In this document: positions 10,235 to 21,683 of the stretch, one piece after another
Position numbering within the stretch: the stretch's first letter is position 1
Layout of the letters: every line of letters starts with the position of its first letter
Source: Glandiceps talaboti
Lineage: Eukaryota > Hemichordata > Enteropneusta > Spengelidae
Direction: 5' to 3'
Assembly (NCBI RefSeq): GCF_964340395.1
Contig: NC_135567.1
Coordinates: 11,141,984-11,166,983, forward strand
Length of the DNA stretch: 25,000 nt
Translations under genes and position numbers: made by a program
Notes under the pieces: generated by a model
Told to the model about the DNA's origin: nothing
The model's input: the letters and a program-made list of their open reading frames with translations, nothing else
Database searches by the model: none

Positions 10235-10280
10235 TTATGTATTTTTTTGTCGTTTTCTGTAGAGCATTTTAAAGGAGAAT

Positions 10281-10309
10281 CGTGTGTGTGTGTGTGTGTG
10301 TGTGTGTGA
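10281..10309. repeat. (GT)n microsatellite
   Basis: Short pure GT run. Confidence 0.9.
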
Positions 10310-10860
10310 TTGTGTGTTGCTTTTGCTTACATATTTATCAATCAAGAGTGTCAAAACAAAGAACTAGAAACACTCAATCAAAAAGAAACAGTTTCCTATT
10401 TGCAAGAGCGTGCGTACTTCCTCCATCTCCAGAAAAACCTATTTTCTCATCTTACAATTATACGATTCGACAAAGTCAAACGAGGCAAAGAATATACTCT
10501 ACAAGGATGTCTCAAATTAGTGACGCGAGTCAGATGTCAAAGTACCGTTTAACGAACATGCAAACGACCTCACTATGATACCATCGTTGGAGTAATGGGT
10601 TTCCAGACGAACACAAAGCACTTTAATAGAAACATTACACCAATCCGAAAATCACGAACAGTTACTGTGCTGCCATCATTTCAGAAACAAAAATTACCGA
10701 TATTAAATTGCGCCTATGTATAGAGTCAGGAAATAAAACATGGTCATATTGACGGCTTGCATTACAAATTAGTAGTAAAAAAGGCTTATGTGAAGCCGTA
10801 TTTCGCCATAAAGCATCGCATTACGCTAGTTATTGACGTTGAAAACTTATGCATTATGAG
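10310..10860. other. unassigned sequence
   Basis: Two overlapping + strand frames (80 and 98 codons, 10282-10578) lack domains, splice context or a clear start. They are left unassigned. Confidence 0.4.
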
Positions 10861-11115
<255 letters not shown>

Positions 11116-11795
11116 ATGTGATATCGAGTGACAATGGGAGCACAAACGGCAGAGGCGGACGGAAGTTGTCACGTAGACAGAAAGAGACTCACAAAACCAA
11201 AGACAGAGATGGACGAGAGAGCACTCAATACGTACCATTCTGTCGTTACAATGACTTAATTAAAATCGTTGTCATAACATTCTAATTAAATCATAAAGGT
11301 CACCGCTCTATTCAAAGAAAATATAGCAACCGTGTAATTGAAGCTTTTATTACAGGTTTATTGAAAAAAAATCACTCCACAATTAATCAACACTAAATCG
11401 ATTATAGTAACATATCCATAATCATTTAACCTATTTCGAAATAGGCTACATTATACAATTACAGTCGATTCACAATGCCATGCAGCTTTTCCATTTGATA
11501 CAACCACGCACAAACCAATAACAAAGTTGACATGCTATACTTTGAAATAGCAAGATTGAATGAGTACAGTTTCTTGCTACATTTTGTCTAAGTGAAATGA
11601 ACTACACATGCCACCATACAGACATCAAATGAACACCGCAAAGGACATTTAGGCACCCTTCATTGGGAGTTTGATACTAAAAAAAATATTGGCGCCCGAA
11701 TGTCAGCATAGTGTTGTAATACATTGAAATTGTTTATTTCATTTAGATTACATGTAGCAAAATATGTGATCCTGCTATTGAAGTGTGGCATATGA
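11116..11795. other. unassigned sequence
   Basis: No supported gene or repeat. Confidence 0.4.
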
Positions 11796-11799
11796 AGTT

Positions 11800-11875
11800 T
11801 TTTGTTTGTTTGTTTGTTTGTTTGTTTGTTTGTTTGTTGGTTGGTTTGTTTGTTTGTTTGTTTGTGTGTGTGTGG
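11800..11875. repeat. (TTTG)n microsatellite
   Basis: TTTG array with GTTGGTTGG interruptions and a GTGTGTGTG tail. Confidence 0.95.
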
Positions 11876-13269
11876 TTGTATCAGACAAAAAAGCTGCATG
11901 GTATTGTGAAATTCGCTGTACCAAATCTATGTACCCTTTCCTGCAGCTACCGCACGGGTATTCGCTTCACTTCAATCCAATATTTCCGCGTTTTACGTGC
12001 ATAAAAGGGCCATACACGGGCCGTGGAAACTTGAAATTCATTTTTGAATGTGAGCTTTTGTTTCAAACACTACCTTGTGATTATGCAGAATTATATAGTA
12101 TAGGTGATGCAAAATGCTCCATATCACAAACTGAATTTGTTTCTTTATGTGTCAGCCAGTACATGTAAAGCTAGCTATTCAAAATTGCATGATATGTGAG
12201 AAAAAAAGAGTGTAAACTGGTGATCAGCGGCGACCCGAACAAAGACATTATATTATAGTGACTTCGTACGTGCCTTCAGTTGAATTGTAAATTTCATCTG
12301 AGAGCCTCATTCAGTTAGACGTTAGATAAGAATCGAAGCCACGGATAGCCTCTAGTGAGTACAGAGATTCTAAACCACGAATAACTTCTACATTACCACA
12401 GTAAGCAGACAAGCGAAATGACTTCTTAAAATATCGCAGAAATAAAAATCATATTTGAACTATATGTCGTCAATTTTAAGCGCATCAGAGCATTTTACAT
12501 TTTACTGACTACATAAATGGTACGTGGTATTCAAGAAAACTATATGATCGTCAATTTGTCATGACGAACGGATTAGTCACATTATGAACGATACAACCTA
12601 CACTTTCCCTAATCCTCCAGAATTTTTCCCGCTGTTAGCAGACACGACAAAACGCCTACAAGAATCATATTAATACGGGAAAATACGCCTCGCATATTTA
12701 GCCTCAAATTCGTTACCTGGACACAATTATTTCCTAATAAAATTGACAAATTTTCTGTGACCGAAAAAAAAAGCTAATAAATTGTCGACGGTGACAAAAG
12801 GATCTATGTTGTTACAAATTGGCTATTTAGCGAAACTCTGTAATTGGACGGCAAACAGGAAACGAATGATGGATAACAGTCGATCAAATTGATGTCCATA
12901 AACTGTGTGACAGCTGTAATTGTATGAACTTTGACCTCCTCGCAAGCTCATCAAAATTCAATTCAAACTTCCACAATACACAAGTAACTCGATGTGATAT
13001 GATTTATCGTATTTGAACTCAAATTTAGTTTCATATATAGCCAAGCATGACTTGTGTAAAACTTTATGAATGTTGTATTTTATTATGTTGTCATGGCAAC
13101 GAACTGAATACGGTTAACACCATTATTGCTGATTTGTACTGCTATCAACTATTATGATTTACCATAGCAACCATTAATCATAATAATGAGATGACAACGA
13201 CGGTTATTCCGTGTAAACGTCATTTTGTTGTAGGTGCATCAACAAGTTTTCATTGACTCAGGAAGTGAA
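11876..13269. other. unassigned sequence
   Basis: About 1.4 kb with no recognisable gene. The 127-codon + strand frame from 11785 begins in the microsatellite, and its later part shows no known motif. Confidence 0.4.
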
Positions 13270-13712
13270 AGGGTTTTTTTTTGCGGTGATCATTCATATT
13301 CGACGTATAAATCTAACATTTCGAAATCTCGGTCATTTGAAAGTTGATGCGGAATTGAGGTTCCAATGTTTCGTTCTACGTCATAGAAAGACGGAAAGGC
13401 GTTCAGTTTTTTGGTGTTATCTTCCATTGTATACGAAAAGTCGACTAAACGTAGATTTTTTTTTGCAGTCAACATCTTTCCTTCTACGGAAACGGACAAA
13501 GAGTTGACATCTAAATCGCATGTTCTACCCGAAAGGAAAATCGTTTGAGCGTTGACATTTCGGTATCAACTTCCCTTAGTCTACACATCACGAAAATCAA
13601 CAAGCGTTAAGTTTTCGGCGTTAACTCCTCTTGTTCCACGGATACAGAAAGACGACAGGGTGTTGAGCGTTCGGTATTTTCACCTCTTAAGGTTTGCGCA
13701 AGGAAGTCAACA
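13270..13712 (+). repeat. degenerate ~55-bp tandem repeat
   Basis: Repeat starts of the type GCGTT.A..TTT.GG recur at 13399, 13549, 13604 and about 13661, with weaker units starting near 13451 and 13501. Each unit carries a middle TT.TTC.AC and an AAA..C.AC end. Spacing between the clearest units is 55-57 bp. Divergence is high and the left boundary is uncertain. Confidence 0.5.
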
Positions 13713-14032
13713 AATGGCCTATGGGAGTAGGGTTGTGTTATTTGCAATGTTTTATATCCAGTGTGGTGTTGTTATTCAATGTACCAGCTACCATGACAAG
13801 GATATTGTAATTAATTTATGCTGTAAATATAATTTAGGATGCTGTTTCAAGTATATGCAAGGTAAGTTTCCTTTCAATCACCGATTCACATTATTGTATC
13901 GTTGCCTTGAGCAAAACATGTTTGAACGTAGTTCTAATAGACCAGATGTCGGAAACTAAGTGATATCTATGTTTGAAGGCTGTCCGTCTGCCTCTTTCTG
14001 TGTGTCTGTCTCGCGCTATCTCTGTGTGTACA
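13713..14032. other. unassigned sequence
   Basis: A 135-codon + strand frame (13552-13959) spans the tandem repeat and continues here. It has no recognisable domain and is probably chance. Confidence 0.4.
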
Positions 14033-14391
<359 letters not shown>

Positions 14392-14621
14392 AAATAATTC
14401 ATTTCTTTCGTCAAGTCACTACCTCAAAGAGCTTACAAGATTTGCTCGTATGCAATGCATTAAGCGCTAAAGTACATCACGACAAGGTTTTTACAAAATA
14501 ACACTTTACATTCGAAGAGGTTATCAAGAAATACTTTACTCTATACTATTGCTTAGATCACTAGTATGTCCCGGTGTCGTCGTGATATACTTAAATAAAA
14601 ACGTATTGGCTTATGTTTTTA

Positions 14622-16272
<1,651 letters not shown>

Positions 16273-16342
<70 letters not shown>
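16273..16342. repeat. (TA)n microsatellite
   Basis: Pure TA array, immediately left of a hammerhead-like motif. Confidence 0.98.
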
Positions 16343-16345
<3 letters not shown>

Positions 16346-16389
16346 ATTACACCTGACGATCCTTCGGGTGAAACGGTCCGTAGTGTAAT
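16346..16389 (+). ncRNA. hammerhead-like ribozyme motif
   Basis: Stem I is a perfect 7-bp helix, ATTACAC (16346-16352) with GTGTAAT (16383-16389). The core is CTGACGA (16353-16359); the seventh base is a variable position in hammerheads, so this core is permitted. Stem II is CC/GG closed by a UUCG tetraloop (16361-16368), with a T.T apposition (16360, 16369) where G-C is usual. GAAA follows (16370-16373), then stem III ACG/CGT and the cleavage base A16382. The short stem II and the missing G-C pair make activity uncertain, but the layout is clearly hammerhead. The unit is enclosed by TA arrays on both sides, so it is probably a minimal PLE end. Confidence 0.65.
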
Positions 16390-16426
16390 TCCACTATGTA
16401 ATATCAGACTCGTCTTCTTTCATTTT

Positions 16427-16429
<3 letters not shown>

Positions 16430-16520
<91 letters not shown>
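16430..16520. repeat. (TA)n microsatellite
   Basis: Pure TA array lying between the + strand ribozyme unit and the 3' end of the - strand PLE. Confidence 0.98.
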
Positions 16521-16521
<1 letters not shown>

Positions 16522-16617
16522 TAATGCAGTGTAAGAGGTAAGTCATAAACTGAAGGAAAAGCGCTCAATACTGAGAAGTAGAGCTGTATTACACAAAATA
16601 CACAAGTTATGGTACGG

Positions 16618-16663
16618 AGCCGTTACTCAGAGTTTCACGCTTGAATGCGATCTTCGGACGACT
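16618..16663 (-). ncRNA. hammerhead-like motif at PLE 3' end
   Basis: On the - strand: stem I AGTCGT (16663-16658) pairs with ACGGCT (16623-16618), six pairs including one G.U. The core is CCGAAGA (16657-16651), with C where the conserved U4 should be. Stem II is CGC/GCG (16649-16647, 16640-16638) with a six-base loop and a T.T apposition beneath it. Then come GAAA (16636-16633), stem III ACT/AGT and the cleavage base A16624. The U4-to-C change would be expected to weaken cleavage strongly, so this may be a relic or a divergent variant. Confidence 0.55.
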
Positions 16664-16760
16664 AAATTTTAACGGAAATTCAAGTGATGGAATTCGAACT
16701 CGCAGAAGAACTGGTACCCGGATGTGATGCGCGTTGAGGTTTGACATGGTGGAATGAAAG
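16624..16760 (-). repeat. left (3') arm of 137-bp perfect inverted repeat
   Basis: Exact reverse complement of 18437-18573 over all 137 bases when compared by eye. It includes the end of the endonuclease coding region, 3' untranslated sequence and a hammerhead-like motif ending at 16624. Confidence 0.95.
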
Positions 16761-18439
16761 AATGTATTTGTTTTCATGGCGGCACTTTGAAATCAGTTCT
16801 GATCGTTTATTAAGGAGTCCTAATTTATTTGCACTGATGATGAACATCTTCTCTGTAAGACACAGGTTGCACCTTTTTGTTGCATTAGAGTAGGCGGCTG
16901 CATGGGCAATGATAGCCCAGTTGATGGAATACTGGTGGCCCGACTCCTTTATTTTCCAGACACACTTTGAAAGTTCAGTACAATTTCCATATGGTTGCCG
17001 TAACGCGTTTTGAAGCTGTTTTCTGTTGAGCCAATGTAGGATTTAGTATCTCTGTTGTTTATTTTGACCTGGGCCCTGTAGACGATATTATCTGATCGGC
17101 ATTTCCCATCAAGCGGGCAAGTTGATTTATCACGACAGTTGCATGTCCCTATGGGAGCTTCATTTCCGCGTTTAAGGATCATAGTATTGTGAGCTTTGAT
17201 GATGGAAGCCATGTTATTCATACAACTGTAGCTCACTTTCACATTCCCCTTGTTGAAAATTTTATGTAACTTGTGCTCCTTAGGGAAGTGACGGCCAAGA
17301 AGTTGGAGGAAAATTCTCCCGATGTTATTGCTTACGTTTTGACTGTATGGGGGATTAAACCAGATGACATTACGTTTCCTATTTCTCCGTCTCTTGATGG
17401 TGTCAATTCTATCTGTGTAAGCAAGGTTGTCTTTATAGCCACTTGCTTTGAGTGCGTCATCATAGAGGGGTGCTGCCTGGTTGAAAACATTATGATTACA
17501 TGAGATGTCACACAGTCTTCTATTTATGGCTGCTGGTAGATGCTTGATGATAACCGGTGGGTGATTTGACTGTGAATTGATGTAGACTGGGTTGTCGTTT
17601 GGTTTTCTGTATGGGTAATATTTCCCACTGGAAAGGTCTAATACGATATCGAGGTAATTTACAATTTTCAGGTTAGCTTCAATGGTTACTTTCAGACCGA
17701 TGTCATTGAAGATCTTTGTGATATTTTTCTTTATCCGCTCTGCCTTGTTACCCGATATTTTGTGGAAAACAGCTAAACCGTCATCCCTGTATAGACCTAC
17801 ATGGTCTTTAGAGTACTGCGATGCAATAGTACTTAGGATGTAGGAACCCACTAGTTCGCAAATCTCGGCTCCATCATAACTTCCCATAGTCACGTCAAAC
17901 ATATCTTTGTTGTCTCTTTTAACCCATGGAATGTTATCATCAAATAGGAGAGATTTCCTTGCGTGCATAAGAATTTCTATATCATGATCTGGGATATCAA
18001 CATGTTGTTTCGCGAAGCTTAATGCATTACGTAAGATATTTTCTGTTATAGATGGATAAAAATTAACGATGTCGAAGATGATGAACGTACAATTAGGTTT
18101 GTCAGGTAATTTGGTAAACCAATCAATCACAGATGCCGTATTTTTCCACTGATTTACCCCAGTGGAAGACCTGATCTTTGCATTTATTCTATCATGAATT
18201 AGTTTACTCACTCTACCCATTTCACTCTTTGTAGGATTGATCAATCTGCAGGTAGGGTTGTTGGCGAAGTTGTCTTTATGATCTTTGAGAGTGATAAAAG
18301 CTTGCCTCTTCGCCATTATCTCCATTCTGTCGTCAAGATCGAGGTCAGAAGATATTCTTTTGGCATCCATGTTGATTTCATCATACATTGTTGGGTCTGC
18401 TTTCTTGTATGCCTTTGTGATGTTGTCTCTAAGGAGCTT
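16680..18439 (-). pseudogene. Penelope-like RT / GIY-YIG endonuclease, frameshifted
   Basis: The main open frame is 479 codons from ATG at 18388 to a stop at 16949, and the same frame stays open upstream to 18439 ([13 protein letters not shown]), the edge of the inverted arm. Visible blocks, counted from that [12 protein letters not shown] and CRLINPTKSE (about residues 30-56), STGVNQW (about 75), DIVNFYPSI as motif A (about 105), DVTMGSYDGAEICEL as motif B (about 165-179), LYRDDGLAVF as motif C (about 200-209), YYPYRKPND, IWFNPPYS, a Cys-rich linker (CNCRDKSTCPLDGKC, about 421-435), then VYRAQV and SYIGSTENSFKTRYGNH of the GIY-YIG nuclease. Right after GNH a small deletion shifts the frame; the rest of the nuclease (ELSKCVWK, KRCNLCLTEK, SKCRHENKYIL) is intact in another frame to a stop at 16680. 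The element lacks the N-terminal RT region. Such proteins insert retroelement copies by target-primed reverse transcription; this copy is probably inactive. Confidence 0.92.
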
Positions 18440-18570
18440 TCATTCCACCATGTCAAACCTCAACGCGCATCACATCCGGGTACCAGTTCTTCTGCGAGTT
18501 CGAATTCCATCACTTGAATTTCCGTTAAAATTTAGTCGTCCGAAGATCGCATTCAAGCGTGAAACTCTGA

Positions 18571-18573
<3 letters not shown>
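18437..18573 (+). repeat. right (5') arm of 137-bp perfect inverted repeat
   Basis: Exact reverse complement of 16624-16760. Its inner end joins the coding region at KLLRDN, so the original 5' part of the element is missing. Its outer end stops at GAGTA, the predicted ribozyme cleavage position, and passes directly into (TA)n. Confidence 0.95.

Positions 18574-18661
<88 letters not shown>
18574..18661. repeat. (TA)n microsatellite
   Basis: Pure TA array flanking the 5' side of the PLE. Confidence 0.98.
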
Positions 18662-18664
<3 letters not shown>

Positions 18665-18913
18665 TGACAAATGTACGCTTACAGCGGATTTGTTTTGTAA
18701 AAAATGTTGCAACAACTAAATCTAACACGTGTTGTAAAAATTGCTTTTATCCATATCCAAGTATGGGAATCAGGGAATTGTGGAATGCTAAGCTAACTGG
18801 TGACTAGACATGATTATAAACTGTAACTATCCAAAACTTCTTTGTATCGACGCATGCTCGGTACAGTATGCAAATTACCTAAATATTACAAATGTTGTAT
18901 TTCAATATTTCAG
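18662..18913 (+). other. probable intron sequence before the ACE-like exon
   Basis: Non-coding, ending in the acceptor TTCAATATTTCAG (18901-18913). If earlier exons lie upstream, the PLE is intronic; no earlier exon was recognised in the window. Confidence 0.55.
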
Positions 18914-19202
18914 ATTATCCATATGACAGTGAACTTGTCGCTATACAGTGGTTGGATATTGTTAGTGATCAGATGAGAGAGCTTAGTCATTCAAGCTCCC
19001 TAGCTTCTTGGAATTATGAAACTAATATCACGAACGAGAATTCCGATACGTTAACGGAAGTGATGTCACAAGTTAACCAATACAGCGAGGAGATCAGAGA
19101 CAAGGCCAATGACTTCAACTTTGAAACGTTTTCCCAAGATACACAAAGACAGTTCAAACTTATTCTACAAGGTGGGCAGCAGGCGACGAAAGAACACCAA
19201 CA
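18914..19202 (+). CDS. ACE: angiotensin-converting-enzyme-like protein, internal exon
   Basis: Peptidase M2 (ACE) family: secreted or membrane-anchored zinc dipeptidyl carboxypeptidases that trim peptides such as angiotensin I in vertebrates. This 289-bp exon encodes part of the N-terminal helical lid of an ACE domain. The diagnostic stretch is ASWNYETNITNEN, matching the conserved W-x-Y-x-T-N-I-T motif with an N-glycosylation sequon, preceded by SELVAIQWL and followed by long polar helices. The exon lies between a good acceptor (TTTCAG, ending at 18913) and the donor GTAAGT at 19203. It starts with the last two bases of a split codon and ends two bases into a codon (CA), which the next exon completes with G. 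Conversely, the apparent ATG at 18892 lies in the intron and is not a start. The catalytic HEXXH region is not in this exon. Family assignment is confident; which paralogue or domain copy it is cannot be said. Confidence 0.9.
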
Positions 19203-20728
19203 GTAAGTGTTGCCATAGGAACAGTCTAGTTTTGAACAGTAAGATAACAATATGATGATATTGCAAATATTCGCATGCAATCAAGGAAATAACAGATTTT
19301 GCTCCATCCTCGAGATTTTAGACAAACACCTTGTAAGGTAGTCACCACCCATGCCATATCTAAATATATTATAATAATAACATAATAATCGAACAGCTGC
19401 GCACTACAATCACCTTATATGGCAATTATTTGTGCCTTATATGGTTATCATATTGTGTTTATTACCATAATATCATAACTAGGCAAAGCCCATAAGCTCG
19501 CGCAGGGTGGATTCATTTGTGACCGGCTGCCTGGGCCAGTGTTGATACACTTGATATGGGTCATTTTCTAGGGGTATTGACCATCAAAATTTATTTTATT
19601 GAATGACATCTAATTCTCTGACATGGACGAGAAGTAAAGAAAGTCAACACTCTATACAGTTGTTGGTTTCTAAAACCATCATAGCCATTAGATTAATATT
19701 GTTCATTTTCAATCAGCCAACTTATCATAGACCCTCCACCAACGTACATTGGTCTTTGAACAAATGTTTTGTTGACATGTTGCCGAACATCGCGATTTCT
19801 CAATTCAACTCGATGATTTAGGAATGTTACTGTGCCAACAAACATAGGAAAGTAGTTATTCTTTTTAGAACGTGTAAAAAAATCAACTATCGACAATATA
19901 AATGTCAAAACCACACTTCCACATTAAAATTGAACTGCGCTATGTCATCGGTGGTCTGTATCACGTACCGCCGTGCATCAAACTTCCAAATAGTGTAACA
20001 ATTTCTCCTTGAGGTACAGTGGTGCCTCGATACTCATTACAATGTTACGATAATCGTGCCAACAGGCCTACTGTTACAATATTGCAATGCATGGTGATGT
20101 TATGTCGCCTATGCTATACTATGATACGGTAGCGAGTGGAGAATGCAGGTAGTATACGGAAGGCGCATGCGTGGTCACTGCGCGCCGCAATGCATCCATG
20201 GGAGAACCACCATTTTTTACAATTTTTTTCGCATAGTACTAGTCAGTGAGCCGCTACGTGGCAGCTTTGCTGCCGCTGCGCGAGCTATAAAGTAGTCGCT
20301 GTATATAACACCTACCGATGGTTATCATCTTTGTCTTTGGCTTTGCGCGAAAAGTTTGAGCAAAATCATTTTCCTTTTCCAAATCTACCTACAAACCCAC
20401 CGGCATGTGGACGGCAAACGACGAATTTCGTTGATGGTGTCTTACATGGTAACCGGTTCAAATGGAATTTACCCTTTTTATTGCTGTCATATATAACGTT
20501 TATAACTTTATATGGTAGTCTTGTTACATAATAATATGCTGATAATTTATTATGTATGTTGTCTTATATGGTAGACAAATGTTGTGACATTTACCTTATT
20601 TGGTAGTCACTTTACATAAAAATTACCCTCTATGTTGATCATCTTTTATGCGCATTGCCTTATATGGTGTTCACCTTTTGTGAAACTTAATAATGGCTTT
20701 ATGACTTTAACGTTATATGGAAGTTATT

Positions 20729-20745
20729 TTTATTTTATCACTTGT
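20729..20745. repeat. SINE target-site duplication, left copy
   Basis: Seventeen bases identical to 21127-21143. Confidence 0.9.
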
Positions 20746-21126
20746 TTACATTTTTTGTGCTAGGAATTGCCCCCAGCGATTTATGCAGAAAAATACATGT
20801 ACACACAAACACACAAAAATGCTAGAGAATCAGGTTTTGGGACTACGTGGTGACAGGGCTATGTTGCACGCTCTATATCACGTTGCTGTGGAACTGTCGA
20901 GGCCTTCCCAGTCAGTTCACAGGCTATCCCAGAGTCACCCAGGCCCGGCAAATTCGCACTCGTCTTGTGAGTTAGACACGGCTGAGTGATACCTACCCAC
21001 GAGTCTGTAGAACACTCACCCTGGGTTTGGGTTGGTCACAGAAAAATCCCGTTTCTCATGGGATTCGAACCCGTGACCTCCCGACGGCTAATCTTGTGCG
21101 TTAACCACTACGCTACAGGGAACCGG
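20746..21126 (-). mobile_element. tRNA-derived SINE, complete, with target-site duplication
   Basis: The - strand has an A box TAGCGTAGTGG (21115-21105) and a B box GGTTCGAATCC (21071-21061), 33 bases apart, starting about 11 bases inside the element. The body runs to an A-rich end (CACAAAAAATGTAA, about 20759-20746). A 17-bp direct repeat, TTTATTTTATCACTTGT, lies on both sides (20729-20745 and 21127-21143), which fixes the element at 381 bp. The body has no obvious similarity to the SINE at 124-350 beyond the tRNA-like head. It is antisense to the host gene. Confidence 0.88.
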
Positions 21127-21143
21127 TTTATTTTATCACTTGT
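21127..21143. repeat. SINE target-site duplication, right copy
   Basis: Identical to 20729-20745. It lies 21 bases upstream of the ACE-like exon start and includes an ATCAC-type possible branch point. Confidence 0.9.
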
Positions 21144-21164
21144 GGTATTTTGTATTTGTTTTAG

Positions 21165-21457
21165 GGAATTCCAAAATATCCAGAGTAGAATGTTGGAGAT
21201 ATACAGTACAGGGGAGATCTGTGGTTCAAAAAACAGCGACGTGACGTCAGGAAATGGAGACAGAAGCGGATTCAAAACATCCACCAAAAAGCAATGTTTG
21301 ACCCTTGAACCGGATCTAATTGATTTGATGGCCAAGTCACGTGACTATGATGAACTACTATGGGCTTGGAAGAACTGGAGGGATGTCGTCGGTGTACCTA
21401 TAGGAAAGCTATATCCTGAATACATTACACTATTAAATGAAGGTGCAAGAGCAAAAG
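21165..21457 (+). CDS. ACE: angiotensin-converting-enzyme-like protein, next internal exon
   Basis: This 293-bp exon continues the same protein (codon CA|G, then EFQNIQSRMLEIYSTG). It contains the conserved ACE features CLTLEPDL and SRDYDELLWAWKNWRD, followed by LYPEYITLLNEGARAKG, which in ACE precede the exon carrying the next part of the helical subdomain. Two cysteines (EICG and KKQC) correspond to the conserved first disulfide of an ACE domain. Here 24 residues separate them, whereas I recall about five in the human enzyme. The donor is AG|GTAGGT at 21458, one base into a codon. No following exon was found between 21458 and 25000. The gene presumably continues beyond the window or after a long intron. 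Confidence 0.92.
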
Positions 21458-21535
21458 GTAGGTTGTATATTTACCTAATTATGTACCAATGAATAATGGT
21501 AAGCTGGATCATATATAATTATATTTAAACTGACA

Positions 21536-21683
<148 letters not shown>

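Larger units (their letters stand above)
16521..18573 (-). mobile_element. Penelope-like retroelement, 5'-truncated, with inverted ends
   Basis: The - strand element contains RT plus GIY-YIG coding sequence (18439-16680) flanked by perfect 137-bp inverted arms (16624-16760 and 18437-18573). Beyond the left arm, about 100 bp (16521-16623) carry the conserved GCTCAATAC...GTAGAGC hairpin that also occurs at the 8.2-kb solo end. TA arrays lie on both outer sides. Terminal repeats in direct or inverted orientation and frequent 5' truncation are known traits of Penelope-like elements. The perfect arm identity suggests a recent event or gene conversion. No separate target-site duplication can be recognised within the TA arrays. 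Confidence 0.88.
19203..21164 (+). other. ACE-like intron (1962 bp)
   Basis: It runs from the donor GTAAGT (19203) to the acceptor TTTGTTTTAG (ending 21164), and the reading frame is preserved across it (CA|G, then GAATTC). It contains several copies of a CTTATATGGTAG-like motif, a short GC-rich hairpin (GGCAGC/GCTGCC near 20260-20274) and a SINE near its 3' end. The short frames inside it have no support. Confidence 0.85.

Noticed and set aside
16685-16700. GTTCGAATTCC in the PLE arm as a pol III B box
   Set aside because: It is explained as the end of the PLE coding region and 3' tail, and no A box is present.
18278-18719. + strand frame containing [17 protein letters not shown]
   Set aside because: It is the inverted copy of the PLE endonuclease C-terminus in the right arm fused to antisense RT sequence and TA repeats, not a separate gene.
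18892-18913. ATG at 18892 as the start of the ACE-like protein
   Set aside because: The intervening sequence reads as a polypyrimidine-containing acceptor (TTTCAG), no signal peptide follows, and the family has sequence upstream of this point.
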